DNA of 60,707 bases from Gammaproteobacteria bacterium (lineage in GTDB: Bacteria; Pseudomonadota; Gammaproteobacteria; Eutrophobiales; Eutrophobiaceae): contig JAPPLI010000047.1 of NCBI GenBank assembly GCA_028819495.1, positions 1 to 60,707 of the forward strand. The letters are read 5' to 3'. Below, in pieces: positions 25,867 to 33,352 of the stretch. The position numbers and the translations under genes are program-made. The first letter of the stretch is position 1. Every line of letters starts with the position of its first letter. A model generated the notes under the pieces. That model was not told the origin of the DNA. It did no database searches and saw nothing but the letters and a program-made list of their open reading frames with translations.

Positions 25867-26268
25867 CTACTCCACCGGCATACTGGCCGGGGCATCGCTG
25901 TCCTTGATAAAGAAGACCAGGATCTTTGCCGGCTCCGTATCACTGGCGTTGTTCGCGACGGTGTGGATATCGTCCGGGTTTTCGTAGAAGGTTTGTCCTG
26001 CCGTAAGGGTCTTTGCTTCACCACCTTGCACCTGCATGACTACGGAACCTTCCAGTACGTAAACAAAGGTATGGGCATTGTGGCGATGCGGGGCGGACAC
26101 TTCCCCGGGCGCAAATTCCACGGTCAATAGCTGGCCGGCCTTGCCTGGCATATCCGCCAGGTCCTGCTTGAACAGCATGGCGACTTCCGCGCTTGTGGCG
26201 GGGTATGACAATATGATAATGCCGCCAAGCAGCACTGGGAATACCGCCGAAAAATGATGCTTTTTCAT
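25867..26268 (-). CDS. Periplasmic cupin-domain protein
   Basis: A 133-residue protein with an N-terminal signal peptide (KKHHFSAVFPVLLGGIIILSYPATSA, cleavage near 27). The single cupin_2 domain has EVSAPHRHNAHTFVYVLEG (motif 1: H-x-H-x3-4-H...G) and FYENPDDIHTVANN (motif 2), a metal site of His residues. The function could be a small metal-binding dioxygenase or a sensor; family members are diverse. First gene of the minus-strand operon with the two Rieske oxygenases and divergent from the TonB receptor. Confidence 0.82.
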   Translation of the reverse strand: MKKHHFSAVFPVLLGGIIILSYPATSAEVAMLFKQDLADMPGKAGQLLTVEFAPGEVSAPHRHNAHTFVYVLEGSVVMQVQGGEAKTLTAGQTFYENPDDIHTVANNASDTEPAKILVFFIKDSDAPASMPVE

Positions 26269-26393
26269 GATTTCCTCCCGTTGTTAACTGTGTGTCTAAT
26301 GCAGGCGGGCGTGTGAATAATTACTCTTGCATAATAAGGTTGCAGGTGGTATTGATCCTGTAAAGAACAATTCCTCGTACAAGGAGGTTACTT

Positions 26394-29300
26394 ATGTCAC
26401 GCACCCGTAAGTATTCAGGTATTGCAGGATTGCATGTGAAATCAATTATAACCACATTCTCACTGGCCGTTCTTGTTTCTGCATCAAGTAGTCCTGTTTT
26501 TTCCCAGGAAACATCGTCTGCCGTGCGCGGTATTGTTTCCGACCAGGGCGGCGAGCCGATTTCCGGCTCTACAGTGGTTGTGCGCAATGAACAGACGGGG
26601 CTTACCAGGACTGTCTCGACAAACAGGGAAGGCGAGTTCAGCATTCGTAACCTGCCGGTCGGCGATAATTATTCTGTTTCAGTCACGGGCAGCGGTTATG
26701 CGGACAGGAAAACGCAAAATCTGCCGTTGCGCCTGGGTCAGACACTTGACCTCAAGGTCACTCTCTCAGCCGCTGATCAAATAGAACACATGCTGGTGGT
26801 GGCAGAAGCGCCGGTTGCAAACCGCGTGGCTGTCGGACCGAATGCCACTTTCAGTCTGGAGCAGCTTGAAACCTCTCCGGCGATAAACCGGAACATCGCC
26901 GATGTGCTGCGCGCGGATGCGCGCATCTACGTGGACGAATCCAGGGGTGATATTAATGCCGTCCAGTGCGGCGGCAAAAATTCACGCTTCAACAGCCTGA
27001 CTGTTGACGGCGTGCGCATGAATGATTCCTTTGGCCTGAATTCCAACGGCTATCCCACCGAGCGGATGCCATTTTCCTATGACGCCATCAACCAGGTCTC
27101 TGTTGAACTGGCGCCATTCGACGTTGAATACGGCGGTTTCACTGCCTGTAACATCAATGCCGTTACCAAGTCCGGGGGCAGCCGCTTCAGCGGTTCCCTG
27201 TTTTTCGATTACACCAGCGACGATTTGCGCGGGGATTCTCTCGAAGGCGATGATATTCAGACCGGCGATTACAGCGAAAAACGCTATGGCATCAACGTCG
27301 GCGGTCCCATTATTGCAAACAGCCTGTTCTTCTTTGTCGCCTATGAAAAACTCGAAGGCGCCAACCTGTTCGACCGGGGCCCCGCCGGTTCCGGCGCGGT
27401 GAATGAAATCAACGTTTCCCGGGAGGAACTGGACGAAATCCTCGCTATTGCCCGCGACCGCTACCAGTACGACCCGGGGACGATCCCGACCAGCATGGGT
27501 AATGCGGATGAAAAAGTGCTGGTGAAGCTGGACTGGCACATGACTGGTACGCAGCGCCTCTCCGTTACCTGGAACTACAACGACGGCCATAACTTCGTCC
27601 AGTCCGACGGCGACAACAACGAGTTTGAATTTTCCAATCACTTGTATGAACGCGGCGCGGAGTTGAATTCCTGGGTGGCGTCGCTGTATTCGGACTGGAC
27701 CGATAACTTTTCCACGGAATTGCGCGTGGGCTACCTGAAACTCGACAACCGGCAGATTTCCGTGGGAGGGACGGATTTCGGGGAAATCCGCGTTGAACTC
27801 GACGCGGTGGACGTGTACCTGGGGGGTGATGACAGCCGCCAGGCCAACAAGCTGGATTATGATGTACTGACTGCCGCCCTGAAAGCCAAGTACGACCTGT
27901 ATGGACATGAGCTCACGTTCGGCGTGGAAACGGAATCCCTGGATATTTTCAACATGTTCGTCCAGCACACTGAAACGGAGATTCGTTTCGGTGGTATCGA
28001 GAATTTCCGCAATGGTTATGCGGCTGCGATTTACTATAACAATGCGCCTTCCAACGACCCGGCCGATGCCGCAGCCGATTGGGGCTACGCGCTGAACACC
28101 GTTTACGGTCAGGATGAGTTCAGGCTGGGGGACAGGTTGACCGTCATCGCGGGGCTGCGTTACGACTGGTACAGCTCCAACGACAAACCGGGCGAGAATG
28201 CGGATTTTGTTGCCGACTACGGCTTCTCGAACGCCACCAGCCTGGATGGTGAAGGGTTGCTTCAACCCCGCTTCGCCTTCACCTGGGAACACTCCGATGT
28301 CCTGACCGTGCGCGGCGGCGCCGGCCTCTACACGGGCGGCAACCCGAACGTCTGGTTGTCCAACAACCACTCCGCCAACAACGTGCTGCAGTTCGGACAA
28401 CGCGGCCGATCTTTCGGCTATACCGACGGTTCCCGGTCGCTGTTTGACGCTGACGTGGTGTACCGCGGCCTGGAAGAGGGCGTGCCGGCGGGCCCGGGTT
28501 ACGGCATCCCGGCGGAGTTATATGATGCGGTGGCCGGGGGCATGGGCGACAACTTCGAGATTAATTACCTTGACCCTGGCTTTGACCTTCCCTCGGAGTG
28601 GAAATTCGCGCTGGGCGCGACCTGGCATACTGAAAGTGAATACGTGTTTACTGCCGATCTGCTGTACACACACGGTCAGGACAGCGCCATTGTCAAACGC
28701 GGCGACCTTGAACAGGTCGGCGCCACGGCAGAAGGCTATCCAATCTATAATTCCGTTCGCGAACCCAGCTTTGTGCTGACCAACAGCAGCAAGGGCAACC
28801 GTTCGTTTGTTGCGTTTTTTTCGGTTTCCAGGGCTTACGAAAACGGGTTTGACTGGACCCTGGGTTACTCCTGGACGGACGCCGAGGATGTCCAACCGAT
28901 GACCAGTTCCGTCGCGTTCTCAAACTACCAGAACCGGGCGTTCTTCGACCCCCAGGAAGAGGTGTTGTCCACGTCCAACTACACTATCGCCCATCGAATC
29001 ACCGCCACCGCCGGTTGGGAACGGGCATTCTTTGGGGACAACCTGACGAGAATATCCCTATACGGTTCCATGAATGAAGGAGCGCCTTACAGCTATGCCT
29101 TTGACGGCACCATTGATCCATATAACTTTACTCCTTACCTGGACTTCCGCAACAATGTGCTGGCGCCGGGCGATAAACGTAATGCCAATGCGGGTTCATG
29201 GTGGGAGAAGATAGATTTGCGCGTGGAACAACAGCTTCCCGGCTTCGTCAAAGGAAACAAAGCCTCTGCCTTCCTGGTGATAGACAACCTGACCAACCTG

Positions 29301-29432
29301 CTGAACGATGACTGGGGAATCCTGCGCCAGGTGAATTTCCCCGGCAACGTGGAACGCGGCGCGGAGCCCGAATCACGCCGGGGTGATGCTTCCCGTTTTG
29401 AAGTGCGGGCCGGCGTAAAATATACGTTTTAG
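26394..29432 (+). CDS. TonB-dependent outer-membrane receptor, Oar-like, with regulatory-like N-domain
   Basis: A 1012-residue receptor. A signal peptide (to about 37) is followed by a carboxypeptidase-regulatory-like domain (VRGIVSDQGGEPISGSTVVVRN, about 44-125), a plug (RVAVGPNATFSLEQLETSPAINRNIADVLRADARI...) and a long beta-barrel ending in the aromatic VRAGVKYTF. A perfect AAGGAGG lies 7 bp before the ATG. Oar-type receptors import or organise large or hydrophobic substrates. The position beside cupin, Rieske and UbiD genes suggests uptake of the compound degraded there. No anti-sigma or TonB genes nearby. Confidence 0.9.
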   Translation: MSRTRKYSGIAGLHVKSIITTFSLAVLVSASSSPVFSQETSSAVRGIVSDQGGEPISGSTVVVRNEQTGLTRTVSTNREGEFSIRNLPVGDNYSVSVTGSGYADRKTQNLPLRLGQTLDLKVTLSAADQIEHMLVVAEAPVANRVAVGPNATFSLEQLETSPAINRNIADVLRADARIYVDESRGDINAVQCGGKNSRFNSLTVDGVRMNDSFGLNSNGYPTERMPFSYDAINQVSVELAPFDVEYGGFTACNINAVTKSGGSRFSGSLFFDYTSDDLRGDSLEGDDIQTGDYSEKRYGINVGGPIIANSLFFFVAYEKLEGANLFDRGPAGSGAVNEINVSREELDEILAIARDRYQYDPGTIPTSMGNADEKVLVKLDWHMTGTQRLSVTWNYNDGHNFVQSDGDNNEFEFSNHLYERGAELNSWVASLYSDWTDNFSTELRVGYLKLDNRQISVGGTDFGEIRVELDAVDVYLGGDDSRQANKLDYDVLTAALKAKYDLYGHELTFGVETESLDIFNMFVQHTETEIRFGGIENFRNGYAAAIYYNNAPSNDPADAAADWGYALNTVYGQDEFRLGDRLTVIAGLRYDWYSSNDKPGENADFVADYGFSNATSLDGEGLLQPRFAFTWEHSDVLTVRGGAGLYTGGNPNVWLSNNHSANNVLQFGQRGRSFGYTDGSRSLFDADVVYRGLEEGVPAGPGYGIPAELYDAVAGGMGDNFEINYLDPGFDLPSEWKFALGATWHTESEYVFTADLLYTHGQDSAIVKRGDLEQVGATAEGYPIYNSVREPSFVLTNSSKGNRSFVAFFSVSRAYENGFDWTLGYSWTDAEDVQPMTSSVAFSNYQNRAFFDPQEEVLSTSNYTIAHRITATAGWERAFFGDNLTRISLYGSMNEGAPYSYAFDGTIDPYNFTPYLDFRNNVLAPGDKRNANAGSWWEKIDLRVEQQLPGFVKGNKASAFLVIDNLTNLLNDDWGILRQVNFPGNVERGAEPESRRGDASRFEVRAGVKYTF

Positions 29433-29472
29433 TGGAATGGGGTCAGGTCGCACAATGCACACCTGGATTGTT

Positions 29473-29515
29473 GGGGTCAGAGTAAAAATTCTGACGAATT
29501 TCTTACTCTGACCCC
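29473..29515 (+). repeat. 43-bp GGGGTCAGAG element, copy 4 (forward)
   Basis: Intact. Between the convergent stops of the TonB receptor and cca. A separate GGGGTCAGG arm lies 35 bp upstream (29438-29445). Confidence 0.88.
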
Positions 29516-29519
29516 TGGA

Positions 29520-30740
29520 TCACTCCACTTCCTGTGCCTTGACCTCTTTGATCGCCTCAAGCCGTTGCGCGCGTATGTAGTCCGCGATCCCGGCCCCTTT
29601 CAGGCCCTGTATGTCCTCTGAATTTGTGGTAACGGCCAGGCAGGCTTCACGGTATTTCCTGAACAGGTCGGCTTGCGGGTAGTCCTGTTGCTCCATGCCC
29701 TTGCGCCCGCGCGCGTCGGCGGTGCAGGCGAGCAGAAAGAGGTCGAACCGTTCCGTCCGGCGCAAGGCGTCCAGTCCTTCCAGCGCGCGCAGGACTGTGG
29801 CCGGTTTCAGTTCCCGGATGCGGTGGCAATGCAGGTGGTAGCGCGACACCAGTACGGCAAGGTCCCTGTACCTGTTGGGGATGCGCAGTCGGTCACAAAG
29901 GTTGTTGATCAACGCCACCCCGCGTTCTTCATGTCCGTGATGTTTGGGCAGGACCTGCTGTGGCGTTGTGCCCTTACCGAGGTCGTGCACCAGGGCGGCG
30001 AAACGCACTTCGGGATCGCCGGCGATCGCCGTCGCCTGTTCCAGCACCATCAGCGTGTGCACGCCGCTGTCGATTTCCGGATGATGGCGTTCCGGCTGCG
30101 GGACCCCGAACAGCCGGTCGATTTCGGGAAACAGTTTTGCCAGCGCAGCGCATTCCCGCAGCACCTCAAAATAGCGCCGCGGCTGCGCCGTTTGCAATGC
30201 TTTCTCCGTTTCCGTCCAGACGCGCTCCGGCGCCAGGGTCTCCAGTTCATCCGTGGCGCTGATTTCCTTCAGCAGGGACTGTGTCTCCCCGGCAATGGCG
30301 AAATTGAATTGAGCGGCGAACCTGGCGACCCGCAGCACCCGCAGCGGGTCTTCGACAAACGCGGCCGAGACGTGGCGGATGATCTTTTCCTCCAGGTCTT
30401 TGCGGCCGTTGAACGGGTCGATCAGGTTGCCGTTCCCGTCCCTCGCGATCGCATTGATGGTGATGTCCCGCCGTTCCAGGTCCTGCTCCAGGGTAACCTC
30501 TTCCGAGGTGTCGAAGGCAAACCCCGTGTAACCCGGCCCGGTCTTGCGCTCGGTGCGCGCCAGGGCGTACTCTTCCCCGGTTTCAGAGTGGATAAAAACG
30601 GGGAAGTCCCTGCCGACCGCCTTATATCCCAGGGCGGTCATCTGTTCCGGAGTAGCGCCGACAACAACCCAGTCGCGGTCCTTTACATCGAACCCCAGAA
30701 GTTCGTCCCGTACCGCGCCGCCGACCTGATAAATCTGCAT
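29520..30740 (-). CDS. cca: CCA-adding tRNA nucleotidyltransferase (multifunctional, with HD domain)
   Basis: A 406-residue enzyme that builds or repairs the 3' CCA of tRNAs. MQIYQVGGAVRDELLG and VKDRDWVVVG (Asp pair of the polymerase site), FPVFIHSETGEEYALARTERK, EQDLERRDITINAIA and DPLRVLRVARFAAQF are class II CCA motifs. The HD phosphohydrolase domain (RFAALVHDLGKGTTP) follows from about residue 215, as in E. coli Cca (412 aa). The gene is last in a three-gene minus-strand run with a 22-bp gap. Confidence 0.96.
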   Translation of the reverse strand: MQIYQVGGAVRDELLGFDVKDRDWVVVGATPEQMTALGYKAVGRDFPVFIHSETGEEYALARTERKTGPGYTGFAFDTSEEVTLEQDLERRDITINAIARDGNGNLIDPFNGRKDLEEKIIRHVSAAFVEDPLRVLRVARFAAQFNFAIAGETQSLLKEISATDELETLAPERVWTETEKALQTAQPRRYFEVLRECAALAKLFPEIDRLFGVPQPERHHPEIDSGVHTLMVLEQATAIAGDPEVRFAALVHDLGKGTTPQQVLPKHHGHEERGVALINNLCDRLRIPNRYRDLAVLVSRYHLHCHRIRELKPATVLRALEGLDALRRTERFDLFLLACTADARGRKGMEQQDYPQADLFRKYREACLAVTTNSEDIQGLKGAGIADYIRAQRLEAIKEVKAQEVE

Positions 30741-30762
30741 GAGAGCCGGCCGGTCCGGAGGT

Positions 30763-31683
30763 TTACAGCGCCTCCAGGTAATCGATCATGCGCTTTCGCT
30801 GGGCCGCGTCCGGCACACGCCCCGTCCCGCCGGCCATGTTGTCCAGGATGTGTCTGACCTTGCTGGTGGCCGGTATGATGCAGGTCACGGCCGGGTGGCC
30901 GGCGATGAACTTGAGGAAAAACTGTCCCCAGCTAGTGCAATCGATCTCCCCGGCCCAGTCCGGCAGGGGTTTGCCCCTTACTTTCCTGAACAGGCTCCCC
31001 CCCTGGTAGGGGCGGTTGATGATGGTGGCGATGCCCCGGTCGTGCGCCAGCGGCAGCAGGCGCTCGTCAGTCAACCTGTTGGCGGCGCTGTAAGTCAGTT
31101 GAACAAAATCCAGCGGTTCCGTCTTCATGATGGTCTCCAGTTCGTCATGGTAACGGCCGTGCGAAGTCGTGATGCCCAGGTAACGGATGCGTCCCTGTTC
31201 CTTCCACTCTTTCAGGGTCTTGAGATGGACCTTCCAGTCGCGCAGGTTGTGGATCTGCATGAGATCCATTGTCTCGACCCCCATGAGGCGCATGGATTCG
31301 TTCATCTGGCGAATGCCCGCTTCCCGCCCATCGGTCCAGACCTTGGTGGCGGCGAAATATCCGGCGGTGTTTTGAGTGGTTTTGAGCAGTTCGCCCACGA
31401 TGCCTTCCGCGGGACCGTACATGGGCGATGAGTCGATCATCTGGCCGCCGTGGTCGAAGAACGCCTGCATGACTTCACCAAGCTGTTCCAGGGGCGTGGA
31501 ATGGGAAAAGGTGCTGTAGGTGCCCATTCCCATGATCGAAATTTCCTCGCCGCTCGACGGGATAACGCGCTTGATCACGTCATTGGTCATGGCAGATAAC
31601 ATTCCCGGCATAACTCCGACTGCAGCGGGTAAGGCGCAGGCATGTTTGATGAAGTTGCGCCGCGAGAGCGTGATGTGTTTCAT
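30763..31683 (-). CDS. Exported aldo/keto reductase with Tat signal
   Basis: A 306-residue protein. The N-terminus TLSRRNFIKHACALPAAVGVMPG is a twin-arginine signal. The reductase barrel follows: MIDSSPMYG (catalytic Tyr and Asp), FAATKVW (Lys) and DLMQIHNLRDW (His), the complete tetrad. Periplasmic AKRs with Tat signals are a known but poorly characterised group; the cofactor outside the cytoplasm is unclear. The start overlaps the transporter stop by 4 bp (ATGA), so the two are co-translated. Confidence 0.88.
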   Translation of the reverse strand: MKHITLSRRNFIKHACALPAAVGVMPGMLSAMTNDVIKRVIPSSGEEISIMGMGTYSTFSHSTPLEQLGEVMQAFFDHGGQMIDSSPMYGPAEGIVGELLKTTQNTAGYFAATKVWTDGREAGIRQMNESMRLMGVETMDLMQIHNLRDWKVHLKTLKEWKEQGRIRYLGITTSHGRYHDELETIMKTEPLDFVQLTYSAANRLTDERLLPLAHDRGIATIINRPYQGGSLFRKVRGKPLPDWAGEIDCTSWGQFFLKFIAGHPAVTCIIPATSKVRHILDNMAGGTGRVPDAAQRKRMIDYLEAL

Positions 31684-32978
31684 TCCGGTTCACCAGGGTT
31701 ATTCGGGCCGCCGTGCAGGCGGTCCTGATCATAGGCATTCCCGATGAATACTGCCACGATTGCCCATAACAACGCAATACCCGCGCCGATCAGTCCCATG
31801 CCCGCCAGGCCCAGGCCGAAACCCGCGGCCAGGCCGGTGTACGCCCAGCCGCTCAGCATGTCGCCGCCCCGGTAAACCACGATGTCGATGACCGGTTTCG
31901 TCCTGAAGCGCGTTTCCCGGCTTACCTGGGTGAAGAGCATCTCCCTGCCGGGCCGGGTAACGGCGTAGTTGCCGGCGCGGCGCACGACCTGCAGGCCCAT
32001 CAGCACCGGCAGCAGCGGAGAGATCGCCACGACCAGCCAGCCGGCGACAATGACGACGGGGATTATCGACAAGGTAACGCTCAACCCGAAGCGCACGGCC
32101 AGGCGGTTGGTGGCGAACATGGCCGTAACCACGGCCAGCGAATTGACGATCAAGTCCATCATGCCCCAGTATTGCGCGCGGGTTGCGCGATCGAATTCGG
32201 CCAGCATGTTCTTCAGTTCGAAATATACAAACGTGCTCATAGCCGTGTACAGCAGGATGAACAGGCCGATTCCCAGCAGGTAACGGTTGCTGAAGAAATC
32301 GGCGAAACCGGCAAGGGGATTGCCTCCCGTGGTTATCCAGGAGGAATCAGCGGCGCCGGCCTGCCCGGCGCGTAGGTCTTCCTGCTTCAGTTTCTCCAGG
32401 TACGCAATCAGCGGAATGATGAGCAGCAACAGCGCGGCAGCAAGCAGAATGAGGTTATATACACCCAGGGTCGCTGAGAAAAACACCGGGAAGACAGGCC
32501 CGGCAACGGCGCCGATACTGGCGCCGGAAGCGATAAACCCGAACAGTCTTTTCCCCTGGTCCTTTGAGAACGTGTCCGCCATGAAACTCCAGAACACGGA
32601 AACGTGGAACAGGCTGAAGACGCTGAGCCAGACGTAAAACGTCTTGTCGATATACACCGGGTTGTCCATCATGTGCGTGCCCAAGTAGAACGCCAGGAAC
32701 GACAGGGAGAAAAAACCGTACACGCCCGGGACGATGCGCCGGAACCTGATCCTGGCAATAACGCTGCCGTAGATGACGACAACGACCATGCTGATGAGGA
32801 AGGTGGACGTCCACAACCAGCTTAATTCGGCGTCGGACCAGTCGCTTGCCATCGCGTCGCGGACGGGGCGCAGGGTGTAATACGCCACCATGAGAGTGAA
32901 CACGAAGATGAATGACGTGAATGCAGCCCTGATCTCATGGGCTTCGATTTTCAGCAGCAGTTTTACGTAATGTCTCAT
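31680..32978 (-). CDS. ADP/ATP-carrier-like (Tlc/MFS-type) membrane transporter
   Basis: 432 residues from the ATG at 32978, with about 12 hydrophobic segments. FTLMVAYYTLRPVRDAMASD is the hallmark first helix and loop of NTP/NDP-exchange-like transporters related to rickettsial Tlc, widespread in free-living gammaproteobacteria where the substrate is unknown. FGFIASGASIGAVAGPVF is a second family motif. Upstream in-frame codons to 33068 overlap the repeat at 32989-33056 and are not used. First gene of the run with the Tat aldo/keto reductase and cca. Confidence 0.85.
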   Translation of the reverse strand: MRHYVKLLLKIEAHEIRAAFTSFIFVFTLMVAYYTLRPVRDAMASDWSDAELSWLWTSTFLISMVVVVIYGSVIARIRFRRIVPGVYGFFSLSFLAFYLGTHMMDNPVYIDKTFYVWLSVFSLFHVSVFWSFMADTFSKDQGKRLFGFIASGASIGAVAGPVFPVFFSATLGVYNLILLAAALLLLIIPLIAYLEKLKQEDLRAGQAGAADSSWITTGGNPLAGFADFFSNRYLLGIGLFILLYTAMSTFVYFELKNMLAEFDRATRAQYWGMMDLIVNSLAVVTAMFATNRLAVRFGLSVTLSIIPVVIVAGWLVVAISPLLPVLMGLQVVRRAGNYAVTRPGREMLFTQVSRETRFRTKPVIDIVVYRGGDMLSGWAYTGLAAGFGLGLAGMGLIGAGIALLWAIVAVFIGNAYDQDRLHGGPNNPGEPE

Positions 32979-32988
32979 GGGAATACCT

Positions 32989-33056
32989 GGGGTCCGAGTA
33001 AAATTATTCGATATGTAGTGGTTAAGTATAGGTTTCGACAATTTTACTCTGACCCC
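32989..33056. repeat. Long-loop variant of the GGGGTCAGAG element
   Basis: Arms GGGGTCCGAGTAAAAT and ATTTTACTCTGACCCC pair with one mismatch over 16 bp, but the interior is 36 bp of unrelated sequence. It lies immediately upstream of the transporter start and so would be near its promoter. Confidence 0.7.
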
Positions 33057-33064
33057 ACCATTCA

Positions 33065-33346
33065 TCACCTGTCAGCCAAGTACGCCGGCACGATGCTCTC
33101 GATGACCGCGGGCGTAATGCCCAGTTCGTCGAACGCGTTGCACCGGCACACGGCATCTACCCGCATTGATCGGTAATTGTCCGTCGAGAACGGCTGCTCG
33201 AGACCGATTGCATGGAGGACGAAACCGGCCAGGTCGAAAGCCAGTCCCTGCATCCTGGCGACAAAATTGGGCAGGGGCACGACTATCCCGTTACGGTCGG
33301 TACACCTGGCGCTGAACTCGACCAGTTCCTGCAGCAAACCTTGATC
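33065..33346 (-). pseudogene. 3' remnant of an NDUFA9-like NAD(P)-binding (SDR) protein
   Basis: The frame encodes the last about 90 residues of a complex-I NDUFA9-family/NAD-dependent epimerase protein: LQELVEFSARCTDRNGIVVPLPNFVARMQGL, PFSTDNYRSMRVDAVC and LGITPAVIESIVPAYL. The family is about 300 residues; the Rossmann N-terminal two-thirds is absent. Homology begins a few bases after the stop codon of the restriction enzyme gene (33353), in the same direction. A TAA closes the frame just upstream, so no complete start remains. The restriction gene appears to have replaced the 5' part. Confidence 0.75.
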
Positions 33347-33352
33347 AATACT

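Noticed and set aside
26982-28400. A 472-codon frame opposite the TonB receptor
   Set aside because: Composition (many Val, Ile, Gln, Gly; no motif) is that of a complement frame. The receptor on the other strand has a strong ribosome-binding site and family motifs.
29673-30857. A 394-codon frame opposite cca
   Set aside because: Antisense to a complete CCA enzyme and running into the next gene; no coding evidence.
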